Shown: piece after piece, positions 24,880 to 34,455 of the stretch
Layout of the letters: each line of letters begins with the position of its first letter
Numbering within the stretch: position 1 is the first letter of the stretch
Assembly (NCBI RefSeq): GCF_004379255.2
Contig: NC_056045.1
Span: 10,567,593 to 10,631,592, forward strand
Direction of reading: 5' to 3'
Source: Salvia splendens
Taxonomy: Eukaryota; Streptophyta; Magnoliopsida; Lamiales; Lamiaceae
DNA length: 64,000 bases
The notes under the pieces: generated by a model
The model's database searches: none
Told to the model about the DNA's origin: nothing
Seen by the model: the letters and a program-made list of their open reading frames with translations, nothing else
Made by a program: the position numbers and the translations under genes

Positions 24880-26340
24880 ATGCATACCAGATCGCAGAGT
24901 GCCCGTATTCCTGCCCGTGAGAACCAGGAGGAAGCCAATCCATCCCACAGGTCTGGAAAACAGCCTAGGGATAAATCCACCACCAGCTCTCATGGCGAAG
25001 GAACAAGCCGCTCCAAAAATCGTCCCACTGAGTCTTCCCAGCAGCCCGATTTGAATGAGGCTGTCAAGCAGTTTTTGGAGGCGAAGCAGGAGGAATTCTT
25101 AACCTTCCTGCGGAAAAGCCAAAAACAGTCGGAGACGAAAACGGCGGATTCTCCTTCTCCCTCCGCACAAGAAAGTCACTACCGCAGTAGTGCCGTGGCT
25201 TCCAGGAAGAAGAGTCCTCAGCCCCGACATATTCCTGTTCCTCCTCGGTACCGGAATCACAGGAGAACTCAATCTCCTCCATACCGACGAGATATCGGAT
25301 TCGCCGTGTACGGAGCACTGAAGACTCCGTTCTCGGACGACATCACCCGAACTCCCCTACCACAGAACTACCGAACTCCGTCGATGACTTACGACGGGCT
25401 CGTGGACCCTCACGATTTCTTGGGGCGCTATCAATATAACATGGCGAACCAGGGTCTCAACGAGGTCCACATGTGCAAGCTGTTTCCCGAGCTGCTTATC
25501 GGGAACGCGAGAAGGTGGTTCGATAGCCTCCCCCAAGGCAGCATCAGATCTTACCGAGATCTAATGGATGCCTTCCACAGGAGGTTTTTTCAGAAAGCGG
25601 AAGCCCGAATCACTTCGGCTCAGCTGCTTTCCATTCGTCAAGGTCGCGACGAAAAAATTAGCGACTTTATGACAAGATTCCACAAGGAATGCCTGCAAGT
25701 AGACGATCTCAACGATCTGCTTGTCATTTCGGCATTCCAAAATGGAATCCTGCCCGGAGCTCTCTACAGGAAGCTCGTTGAGTGCGGTCCGCAGACAGCT
25801 CAGGAAATGTGGGACATTGCGGACCAGTACTCCCGGGCCGATGAGGCAGACCGTCGCAAACGGTCGTTAGACAGCTCATCGTCCCGAGGAGACAGAAGGA
25901 AGCCCGATCATAGCGATCAGGGGCATCCTCGCCGGACTCCATTTGAAAGAATTCAAAGGGCTCCGGTGCAAGACAGATTGGGACCTCGTCTCAATCCCGA
26001 GAAGCCGCCCGCTCAGTTCGTCCCGCTGAACAAGCCGAGAGCGGAAATTTTCGAATTGCACTCTGACCTATTCGAAAAGCCAAAGCGGATGACGAAATCA
26101 GCCGCGCGCCGACCACAGGATAGCTACTGCTCCTACCATCAAGACCACGGTCACGATACTGAGGAGTGCAGAAACTTGGCTGCAGGTATCGACGTTCTTG
26201 TGAAGGCAGGGACATTGAAAAATACCGAAGCAAGCAGCCAAAGAAGAATAAAAAGCAGAGTGGTGCGAACTGCACTCCTCAGGATCCGAAAAGGCAGCCG
26301 GATCCCGAAGACGATGACGAGCCGCAATATGATGGAGTAA
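24880..26340 (+). CDS. Gag capsid protein of the Tat gypsy element
   Basis: 486 codons from the first ATG after the leader. It forms the virus-like particle that packages element RNA. A basic, Ser/Arg-rich N-terminus is followed by the Retrotrans_gag core (about residues 150-310, with FLGRYQ, ARRWFDSLPQGSI, FHRRFF, FHKEC). A zinc-knuckle-like C-x2-H-x4-H-x4-C (CSYHQDHGHDTEEC) lies near 26126. The last ~40 codons after 26222 look like out-of-frame sequence, because the family-like continuation lies in the protease frame. The frame therefore changes by one base in the A run at 26218-26222. Confidence 0.88.
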   Translation: MHTRSQSARIPARENQEEANPSHRSGKQPRDKSTTSSHGEGTSRSKNRPTESSQQPDLNEAVKQFLEAKQEEFLTFLRKSQKQSETKTADSPSPSAQESHYRSSAVASRKKSPQPRHIPVPPRYRNHRRTQSPPYRRDIGFAVYGALKTPFSDDITRTPLPQNYRTPSMTYDGLVDPHDFLGRYQYNMANQGLNEVHMCKLFPELLIGNARRWFDSLPQGSIRSYRDLMDAFHRRFFQKAEARITSAQLLSIRQGRDEKISDFMTRFHKECLQVDDLNDLLVISAFQNGILPGALYRKLVECGPQTAQEMWDIADQYSRADEADRRKRSLDSSSSRGDRRKPDHSDQGHPRRTPFERIQRAPVQDRLGPRLNPEKPPAQFVPLNKPRAEIFELHSDLFEKPKRMTKSAARRPQDSYCSYHQDHGHDTEECRNLAAGIDVLVKAGTLKNTEASSQRRIKSRVVRTALLRIRKGSRIPKTMTSRNMME

Positions 26341-26963
26341 TCCAGACTATTGACGCGCTCCCTGCCGGGAAGACCAAGTCGTCCCTAAAGTCAGAACGCA
26401 GAGGCTCCAATCGAGAGGAGCCAACGCATAAAAGGCTGAAGCAGGACGAAGTGATTACGTTCTCGGCTGCTGATCCCGTCCCGGCCATCTCTCCTCACCA
26501 AGACGCCATTGTCATCCAAGCCGGAGTGGCAAACAAACTGATCCACAGGGTGTTTGTGGATACAGGAGCGTCGGTTAGCATTCTTTTTAAAGAGTGCTTC
26601 GACAAACTAGAAGTGGACCCAGCTCGGCTCAGTCCGGCTCCGCTTCCCCTGAAGAGCTTCACCCAGGAGGACACCCGCCCTGAAGGTATTATCAGCCTTC
26701 CGATCACGGTGGGGAAAGCGCCTACTAGCTCCAGTACGATGATTGAGTTTTTCGTGGTGAAAGCTCGGTCCCCGTACAACGTCATCCTGGGAAGAGACTG
26801 GCTCAACACAGTTCGGGCCGTTTGCTCCACCTATCACCTCACCATCAAGATCCCTACTAAAGGAGGGATAGCGGTCATCCGAGGTGACCAAAAGAGAGCA
26901 AAGGAATGTCTGCAAATTGCGCTTAGAAGTGCCGAGCAGTCAGATCGGCACCACCAAGCATAG
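26166..26963 (+). CDS. Retropepsin (protease) domain frame of the Tat element
   Basis: This frame overlaps the end of gag and carries the family continuation (Lys-rich linker from about 26222), then the aspartic protease: VFVDTGASVSILF with catalytic Asp at about codon 132, and ILGRDWL downstream. It would process the Gag-Pol polyprotein. It probably has no independent start and is reached from gag by a frame change near 26220. It ends at TAG 26961-26963, after which the same frame continues into pol. Confidence 0.85.
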   Translation: MQKLGCRYRRSCEGRDIEKYRSKQPKKNKKQSGANCTPQDPKRQPDPEDDDEPQYDGVIQTIDALPAGKTKSSLKSERRGSNREEPTHKRLKQDEVITFSAADPVPAISPHQDAIVIQAGVANKLIHRVFVDTGASVSILFKECFDKLEVDPARLSPAPLPLKSFTQEDTRPEGIISLPITVGKAPTSSSTMIEFFVVKARSPYNVILGRDWLNTVRAVCSTYHLTIKIPTKGGIAVIRGDQKRAKECLQIALRSAEQSDRHHQA

Positions 26964-26969
26964 CAATCA
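26961..26969 (+). promoter_or_regulatory. Probable leaky stop codon between protease and RT
   Basis: The protease frame ends in TAG followed by CAATCA, and the identical frame then runs open for more than 1,090 codons through RT and integrase. UAG-CAR-YYA is the known type I readthrough context first defined in tobamoviruses, and this site matches it at every position. Function is inferred from context. Confidence 0.6.
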
Positions 26970-26990
26970 CAGCAGCCGGAGTCAGAGGCG

Positions 26991-29900
26991 ATGACCGAAG
27001 TCATACCGGAGCCGAACTCGATGACGGTTCAGCTGTACGAAGACGATCCATCCAGAACGGTTAAGATCGGTTTCGCGGGAACGCCCCTACTTCGGGAAAA
27101 AACCATCCAGCTCCTCAAGGAGTATAAAGACGTCTTTGCATGGTCTCCGTTGGACATGACCGGAGTGCCCCCCGAGGTAATCACTCATCGGTTAAATATT
27201 GATCCTTCAGTCCGGCCGATAAAACAGAAGCAAAGACTCTTTGCGGCAGAACGAAGTCAAGTCATCCATGACGAAGTCCGTCAATTATTGAAGGCGGATG
27301 TGTTATTCGAAGTGAAGTATCCTTCGTGGGTGGCCAATCCTGTCATGATCAAGAAAAAGGAAGGAGGATGGCGGATGTGCATAGATTTCACCGATCTAAA
27401 TAAGCACTGTCCCAAAGATTGCTATCCCCTTCCGAACATAGATAAAAAAGTAGAAGCTTTGATAGGCTTTGAAATTTTTTGTTTTCTTGATCTGTACAAA
27501 GGATACCATCAAGTTTTAATGGATGAGATTGACGCTTCAAAAACGGCCTTCATTACTGATTTCGGCATTTTCGCTTATAAAAAGATGCCATTCGGTTTAA
27601 AGAATGCCGGAGCCACTTATCAAAGGATGGTAGACAAGCTTTTTCGGCACCTGATTGGAAAGGAGGTCGAAGTGTATGTTGACGATATAGTCGTCAAAAG
27701 CAAAAGCACTTCGGAGTACGAGCACAACCTCAAGTCCACTCTCGACGTGCTCAAGAAAGCCAACCTCAAACTTAATCCCCAAAAGTGTACCTTTTTGGTA
27801 GATTCGGGAAAGTTTCTGGGTTGTTGGGTTTCAAAGGACGGACTCAAGGCAAACCCCTCAAAAGTTCAAATAGTTCAGAACATGGCAATGCCGAAGTCCA
27901 TACATGACGTGCAAAGGCTTACCGGATGTCTAGCCGCACTGAATCGATTCCTTTCCCAAGCAGCCGAAAAGCAACTGCCGTTCTTCAAGGTGTTGAAAAA
28001 GGCACCAAAGTTCGAGTGGGGAGCCGAGCAGAAAAAGGCCTTTGACGAGCTCAAAAGTTATCTAGCCGAGCTTCCTATTCTCTCTGCTCCAACCGAAGCC
28101 GAAGTAATATTCTTATACTTAGCGGCATCGGATCAAACCATCAGCGCGGTGCTTGTACGAGAAGAAGGCCTAAAGCAGCTTCCCATCTACTTTACAAGCC
28201 GAGCATTAAGAGGTCCAGAAACAAGGTATCAACCTCTGGAAAAAGTTGCTCTGGCATTAGTAAATGCAGCAAGGAGACTGCGGCCATACTTCTATGCTCA
28301 CAAGGTATGCGTCTTAACTGATCTGCCACTTCGGCAAGTGTTGACCAAACCAGAAGCATCAGGCAGAATCGCCAAGTGGGCTATAGAGTTGGGAGAGCAC
28401 TCAATTGAATATCTACCTCGGAAAGCCATCAAGGGACAAGCCTTGGCAGATTTTCTTGCAGAAGCAAAGTTCGATCAAGCAATTCCTGTTATTGCCGAAC
28501 AGAAGAATTCTGCCAATGCCGAACTAGCACAGCCCTTGGAATCCGAAGTAGAGCCGCCGGACTGCTGGAGCGGGTTCGTAGATGGAGCTTCGAACAAGAT
28601 GGGAAGTGGAGCTGGTATTTTACTTGTCGCTCCCGACGGACACGAGGTAACCTACTCACTTCGGTTCCTATTCCCCACTACTAATAATGAAGCCGAGTAC
28701 GAAGCCCTCCTGGCCGGACTCCAGCTAGCGCAAAGTCTGCTCGTCAAATCTCTCAAAGTCCATTGTGATTCACAAGTCATAGTAAATCACATGTTGGGTA
28801 CAAGTGAAGCTCGTGACGAGAGAATGAAGAAGTATTTGGACAAAGCGCAAAGCATCAGCCGAAGTTTCTCCTATTTTCGGATAATCCGCATTCCCAGAGC
28901 GGAAAATAGCCGAGCAGATACCTTAAGTAAGTTGGCCTCAGATCCGAGCTCAAAGGCGGAAGAATCAATGCATCGAAGCATTGATGAAGCCGAGGTACAT
29001 TCAGTATCCAGCTCGCCGAACTGGATGACGCCGATCTTGCAGTATCTGGATCAAGGACAATTGCCCGAGGATAAGAGAGAAGCTCGGAAGATCACGTGCC
29101 GAGCTCTTCGGTACGAACTTCATGAAGGAGTCCTCTTTAGAAAGTCTTACCTCCAGCCGTTATTGCGGTGCGTAGGACCAGAAGAGACGGACTACATCCT
29201 CAGAGAAGTTCATGAAGGATCGTGCGGTAGCCACATCGGAGCCAGAGCTTTAGCTAAAAAAGTTCTGAGATGGGGATATTATTGGCCAACCATGGTACAA
29301 GAGGCAGTGCAGCTCGTCAAGAAGTGTACGAAGTGCCAAATTCATGCAAATGTCCCAAGGATGCCGCAGACCGATCTGTACACTATGCAAAGCCCTTGGC
29401 CTTTCATGCAATGGGGCATAGACATAGTGGGACCACTTCCTCAAGCTCCTCGGCAAATGAAATTCCTTATCGTTGCCGTGGACTACTTCACGAAGTGGGT
29501 GGAGGCTGAACCATTAGCTACGATAACGAGCTCAAAGGCATTGGACTTCGTCTGGAAGAACATAGTGTGCCGATTTGGCATACCCCACATCCTCATCTCG
29601 GATAATGGGACTCAGTTCACCGACAAGACGTTCAAGAATTGGTGCCAAGAGCTGAACATTCAACAGCGGTTCACTTCGGTCTCCCATCCCCAAGCAAACG
29701 GACAAACGGAAGTAACGAACCGGATTCTGGTGAAAGGGTTAAAAGCTCGGTTAGAACAAGCCAAAGGACAATGGGTAGAAAATCTCCCTCAAGTCCTATG
29801 GTCCTACCGAACTACACCCAAAACCTCCAACGGTGAAACTCCGTATAGTCTGGTGTACGGCACTGAAGCCGTAATTCCGGTGGAGATCGGCGTACCCAGT

Positions 29901-30254
29901 CCCCGAACTCTAAACTTCTCCTCAGAAATGAATGACGACGGACTGAGAGCCGAACTAGATCTCGCCGAAGAAAGAAGAGAATTGGCGTGCATAAAAGCAG
30001 CCAAGTATAAGGAGCAAGTAGCCCGGTATTATAACCAAAGGGTGAAAAAGCTTCAATTTCAAGTGGGAGATCTCGTCTTGAGAAACAACGAAGTAAGCCG
30101 AGCAGAAAAGCTGGGCAAACTCGAGCCCACATGGGAGGGTCCGTATCGGGTGTCAGAAGTCCTCGGCAAAGGGTCTTATAAATTGACTCACATGTCAGGA
30201 GAACAAGTACCCCGAACATGGCACGTCTCCAACCTCAAGAAGTTCCACTTGTAA
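26991..30254 (+). CDS. Pol: reverse transcriptase, dual RNase H, integrase
   Basis: 1,087 codons from the first in-frame ATG after the leaky stop; the true N-terminus may begin by readthrough of 26961. Order: reverse transcriptase with YPSWVANPVMIKKK, MPFGLKNAGATYQ and catalytic YVDD at 229-232; the usual gypsy RNase H (LPIYFTSRAL, ETRYQPLEK); a second archaeal-type RNase H (FVDGASN, NNEAEYEAL, RADTLSKLA); integrase HHCC zinc finger (GSHIGARALAKK, CTKCQIH); and a DD35E core with Asp 811, Asp 871 and Glu 907 (35 residues between the last two). No chromodomain follows. Every catalytic residue I can check is intact and there is no stop or frame change. The dual RNase H supports the Tat lineage. 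Confidence 0.95.
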   Translation: MTEVIPEPNSMTVQLYEDDPSRTVKIGFAGTPLLREKTIQLLKEYKDVFAWSPLDMTGVPPEVITHRLNIDPSVRPIKQKQRLFAAERSQVIHDEVRQLLKADVLFEVKYPSWVANPVMIKKKEGGWRMCIDFTDLNKHCPKDCYPLPNIDKKVEALIGFEIFCFLDLYKGYHQVLMDEIDASKTAFITDFGIFAYKKMPFGLKNAGATYQRMVDKLFRHLIGKEVEVYVDDIVVKSKSTSEYEHNLKSTLDVLKKANLKLNPQKCTFLVDSGKFLGCWVSKDGLKANPSKVQIVQNMAMPKSIHDVQRLTGCLAALNRFLSQAAEKQLPFFKVLKKAPKFEWGAEQKKAFDELKSYLAELPILSAPTEAEVIFLYLAASDQTISAVLVREEGLKQLPIYFTSRALRGPETRYQPLEKVALALVNAARRLRPYFYAHKVCVLTDLPLRQVLTKPEASGRIAKWAIELGEHSIEYLPRKAIKGQALADFLAEAKFDQAIPVIAEQKNSANAELAQPLESEVEPPDCWSGFVDGASNKMGSGAGILLVAPDGHEVTYSLRFLFPTTNNEAEYEALLAGLQLAQSLLVKSLKVHCDSQVIVNHMLGTSEARDERMKKYLDKAQSISRSFSYFRIIRIPRAENSRADTLSKLASDPSSKAEESMHRSIDEAEVHSVSSSPNWMTPILQYLDQGQLPEDKREARKITCRALRYELHEGVLFRKSYLQPLLRCVGPEETDYILREVHEGSCGSHIGARALAKKVLRWGYYWPTMVQEAVQLVKKCTKCQIHANVPRMPQTDLYTMQSPWPFMQWGIDIVGPLPQAPRQMKFLIVAVDYFTKWVEAEPLATITSSKALDFVWKNIVCRFGIPHILISDNGTQFTDKTFKNWCQELNIQQRFTSVSHPQANGQTEVTNRILVKGLKARLEQAKGQWVENLPQVLWSYRTTPKTSNGETPYSLVYGTEAVIPVEIGVPSPRTLNFSSEMNDDGLRAELDLAEERRELACIKAAKYKEQVARYYNQRVKKLQFQVGDLVLRNNEVSRAEKLGKLEPTWEGPYRVSEVLGKGSYKLTHMSGEQVPRTWHVSNLKKFHL

Positions 30255-30499
30255 GAGACAAAGTCCGGTCAGTCTGTCTTGTGTCTAGTTCGGTCATAGG
30301 GGTACATGTTTTTATTTGTTTGTTTTTTTACTTGTACCTTTTACTTGTCGTTTTATGAAAAGTTTAAAGTTTTTTTCTTTCGTCTTTTTCATTTTTTCTC
30401 TATGTGTTTTGTCTCTATGTGCTTGTCGTCTCTTACAAATGGTACCAAGGTATATCGTTCTTTAAAGACTGATCCCCTTTTTAGATCGATTATTAAAGA

Positions 30500-31140
30500 C
30501 TATTGTGAGTCCAAGCTTCTAAGGAGGATATAAGACCACAATTCAGCTTAACAAGCAGTCCGTCTGAAACGAACTGCAATAAGCCAACGATTGTGCGTCC
30601 AAGCTTCCAAGGAGGATACAAGACCGCAATTCAGCTTAATAAGCACTTCGTCTGAAACGAACTGCAATAAGGGAAAGTCCGATCCACGCGATAAACCTCG
30701 CCGAATTAGGACGACCGAGTTCGGTCAAAGAAGTTTACCTCATAAGACCGAGGACGACCATGTCTAGTCAAAGAGGTTTACTGCATAAGACCACTTCGGT
30801 TAACTGGGAAAGTCCGATCCACGCGATAAAACTCGCCGAATTAGGACAAGGGAAAGTTCGATCCCGGCGACAAAAATCGCCAAATTAGAACACAAACCAA
30901 GTCTGGTCAAAGATGTTTATTTCATCAGACCAAAGACGAGTCCGGTCAAAGATGTTTATTTCATCAGACCAAAGACGAGTCCGGTCAAAGATGTTTATTT
31001 CATCAGACCAAAGACGAGTCCGGTCAAAGATGTTTATTTCATCAGACCAAAGACGAGTCCGGTCAAAGAAGTTTACTTCATAAGACCAAGGACCCAGTTC
31101 GGTCAAAGAAGTTTACTTCATAAGACCGAGGACAAGTACG
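30500..31140. repeat. Three families of tandem repeats between the convergent gene ends
   Basis: Two ~85-bp copies (about 30506-30673) contain GTCCAAGCTTC and GAAACGAACTGCAATAAG. Three ~42-bp copies contain GGGAAAGTCCGATCC (from about 30672, 30808 and 30850). About six copies of a 39-bp unit, TCCGGTCAAAGATGTTTATT and onward, span about 30898-31133. Such arrays before the 3' LTR are common in Tat elements. They separate the sense pol end (30254) from the antisense gene end (31269). Confidence 0.9.
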
Positions 31141-31268
31141 ATGAAATTTTTTCGCTAAGCTGTAAATACAGTGTTAGAAGCGAAAACAAAATTTCATTTT
31201 TCAAATCTTGTTCGGCATACAACTCAGCTACCCTACAAAATGGCGTTACGCTATTACAAAGGACTATT

Positions 31269-34120
31269 CTACTGTCCAGGGTTGCTGAAGTTAAGCCACC
31301 TATCTGCAAAATCCTCTGGAAGCCGAGTTCGGTTGTTCCGAGCAGATGAAGAATAAGCAGGTCGACGAGATGCTATCCTCGACCCAACGCCTCTTCCCCG
31401 AGCCCGAGAAGTCCTAACACCTCGGCGATGAAGAGTCTCTGCAATAATCATCTGCTGATCTTGCTCGCTCATAGTCACAACTCCCCGGCGAATGTCAGTC
31501 CGTCCCTGTCTTGACGATTCCGGTTGCTCCTGAGCCCGTTCTCGTCTTGACGTTTCCGGCTGTTCCGGAGTTCGTTGTTGACTGGAAGTAGGATTTTGAA
31601 CAAGGGAACCAGAGGCTTGATCTGGAGTGCGAGCATCTGTTGGCACGACATGCCGAAGGAATCTTTCTATGGAGGGGCGCCGAGAAAGAACAATGTCGTA
31701 CCGAGAAGCCCAGCGCCGTAATGATTTCACAACTTGTTGGCAAGCCGAGCTCTCCAGCGCATTGTTCCTCCGGAGTACATGATATTCCTCCCACAGTTCG
31801 TCAACTCGACTCTGAACATCTGGTATGGTCAAGCCCCCGCGCACACGGATGTAATCCTCGTACGCAGTCCTCTCAGCAATGGTCGTATTCAGCTCGGCCT
31901 CCAGATCCTTCTTATCGGACTCTAAGTCCTTATTATCGGCCTCCAGCTTCACTAAACGAGCCAGAAGCTCGTCATTCTTCGTCTGATCGGCTATAGCTCT
32001 TTTCTCAGCTTCGTCTAAAGCCGAAGAGTACAGCCGTTTCCAGTGAAGTATCTCCATCTCCTTGAGTACAAAGCAGCTATATTAGTTCGGCAGATGTACC
32101 GAGCAGATAGTAAAATACTACAGGAATAAAGGCGAGTACGAAAAGCTATACGAAGACAAGTGTAGGGAATTTTTCATTCACAAGGAAAATTTTTTACACT
32201 AGGAGGGCTTCAAGGCCATTTTACAAGGAAGAAACTAGACTAAGAGAAGGGAGACGAAATCATACTTCGCCAGCTTCGTCTCCGGCTCCGTGGTCTGGTT
32301 CAGCTTCTTTCTCCTGAACTACCTCAGCCCCGGCCTCGTCTCCTGCCGGCCTCGCCTCCGCCTCCCGATCGGCCTCCTTCTCCGGATGCCCGGCCCGCTC
32401 GACTTCGGCCTCCAGCTCCGGCGGCTCTGCCTCACCCTCTCCGTTGTAAGTCGAAGCGGGTGAAACGGGTCCCACGGAGGCAAAGATAGCCTCCAGGTTC
32501 TCGTCCCGATCAGCTCGGCAACTCCGGACTCGGTCTGCAGAAAGCAGGACCGAAGATGAAGCGAGCTCCTCAAGGAGCGGCAGATTCTGAAGCCGAGCTG
32601 CTATCTCTCGGCTGTACAGAGGCAGCACGACGTCGGCCCCCTGCTCGCCCTTATCGGCAATTAGCCTTACCAGGCTACCGACAAAGGCCGAGAACTGGCT
32701 GCTCAAAAAGAGTTTCTCCGTGTAAACACGGAGAGCCTCCCCTTGGGCAACCACGGCAGCAGCATCGCTCCGCTTCGTCTGCTCTCGCTGGATGACGAGC
32801 TGGTTTTTGGCAAACTGAGCTTCATCCTGGGCCGAAATCCTAGCAGCTCTGGCCTTCTCAAAGTTAGCCTCAGCCTGTTCGGCCCGATGACAAGCAGCCG
32901 CCAACTTCCTCTGCATCTCGGCATAGTCATTGGACGCTTTGGAGAGTTCGACGGCGACGAGCTTGGAGAGCATATCGTTCCTCTGAAAATGGATAAAGAA
33001 AAAAGTCAACAAAGGGGCCACAAAAAATACAGAAAAAAAAGCAAGGCCAGAAAATCAAGAAGAGAGTTCACCTCGGCGAAGTCCGTGGGCCATAAAAACG
33101 GCTCACAGATATGTTCCGAAGGAGGCGCCAAGACCACATCTTTCTCTGGCACTCTCGGGGGCTTCTGGGCCCTCCCCTTCCCCTTTGCCGAAGTCGACTC
33201 CGGCTTCTTCGGATCCGAAGAGGTTTTTTGCCTTTTCGGAGTCCTCTCGGCATCAGACGCCGAGCTGGTCGTTTTCGGCCTCTCCGGCTCCTTGGACTCC
33301 GAAGATTTTCGGGTAGCCTTACTCAGCATGTACACTGCCAAAAAGCAAGAAAGCAAAGTCAGGTTTTCTTCGTTAAAGCAGTAGAGCATAAAGATAAAGA
33401 GAAATCCTCACCCTCGGCCTCTTCGTCCGAAGACGAGATGTCGAACACGACGTCGCCCTTGACGAGCTCAGACTCCGTGTATTGTTTCCTAACTATGGGA
33501 ATCTTGTTGAGCTCGCCATCGAGCTCGTCCAACGGTTCAGGCCGAGGGTGACGGATAACGGACTCCGGCCCTCTCCAGGGAAAACTAGGAGCCGCGGTCC
33601 TATCATAGTAGAAGAAGCGATTTTGCCACTTCGGCCACTTCGTTTTACAAAAGGCCCTAAAGGGCTGTAAAGGGATCAAGTAAAACCAAGACCCCTTCCT
33701 CTTAAATTGAAAGAATTTAAGGATCGCCTTCAAAGACAAATCCCTTCCTAACCTACGGAGTTCGGCAGCGAAGGCCGACAAGTGCCTCCAAGAGTTCGGA
33801 GTCACCTGGCCTAAAGGAAGCTGAAAAAAATCTAGTAAATCTATAAAGGCAGAAGGGAGGGGGAAACGAAGCCCGCATTCTAAGCAGGCCTCGTACACGG
33901 TGACGTAACCCTCCGGCGGGGAGTCAGCCCTGTGATCACCGTCAGGTACCACCGCCTTCCCCCCAGGAAAAGAGTATTTTTCGTAAAGGGATATCACAGT
34001 ATCCTTACTCAAGATACTGTGAAAATACTCTACGGTCTTCTCCCCGGATTCTTTCCGGCTAGAAGACCCCTTACCCCCTTTCCTAACGCTACCCGACTCC
34101 GAAGAAGAAGAAGAAGACAT
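31269..34120 (-). CDS. Antisense four-exon gene of the Tat element (putative gypsy-type transposase domain)
   Basis: Exons on the minus strand: 34120-33412, 33334-33072, 32982-32266 and 32060-31269. All introns are GT-AG (79, 89 and 205 bp) and the phases match (1, 0, 0), giving 826 aa. Exon 1 (residues about 70-175) has the signature of the Pfam family named putative gypsy-type transposon (PF04195), with FPLPSAFIDLL, TPNSWRHL and KGSWFYL. Then come a Lys/Ser-rich linker with basic PKRQK (possible nuclear signal), a long coiled coil (exon 3, Ala/Glu/Arg/Gln-rich), an acidic tail, a second coiled coil and an Arg-rich C-terminus. Function is unknown. It is read opposite to gag-pol. A TATA-like ATAAATA at 34245-34251 could be its own promoter. 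Splicing is predicted by eye, not observed. An unspliced alternative would be three or four separate ORFs. Confidence 0.75.
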
Positions 34121-34244
34121 TTTTCTTACTTTTTGAAGGTGAAGATAGTCTGAAAAAATTCTTGAAAGCGGAGAGAGAATTTTCGCAAGAAAGAGAGTAT
34201 AGAAGACGCAACAGCAAAAGTGCTTCAATGATGAAGAAAGAGCG

Positions 34245-34251
34245 TATTTAT
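34245..34251 (-). promoter_or_regulatory. Candidate TATA box of the antisense gene
   Basis: ATAAATA on the minus strand, about 125 bp upstream of the predicted ATG (34120) and outside the LTR. Confidence 0.35.
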
Positions 34252-34439
34252 CAGATACGGGAAAGATTTCGAAATCGTTGCGCCGTTTCGAATCCCACCT
34301 TTTCAGGAATCAACGGCCGGATTTTACTGTCGCATTTAATGCAGGCATGCGCTAGGCACGTCCCCTGACGTCAGCCTCCCCCTTACCGTTATCCAGAATG
34401 CCGAAGTGACTCACCTCGCCGAAGTGATCCACTTCGCTT

Positions 34440-34455
34440 TTCGGGGGGGGGGTAG
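34440..34455 (+). other. Polypurine tract of the Tat element
   Basis: TTTTCGGGGGGGGGGTAG directly abuts the 3' LTR. This is the expected plus-strand priming site. Confidence 0.75.

Noticed and set aside
30898..31133. Regular 39-bp repeats resembling a CRISPR array or a repeat protein on the minus strand
   Set aside because: The units are contiguous with no unique spacers, lie inside a plant retrotransposon, and the 13-residue protein repeat simply reflects the 39-bp DNA period.
31640..33670. Plus-strand ORFs opposite the antisense gene of the Tat element
   Set aside because: They are short, not splice-consistent and without motifs, whereas the minus-strand frames join cleanly and match a known domain.
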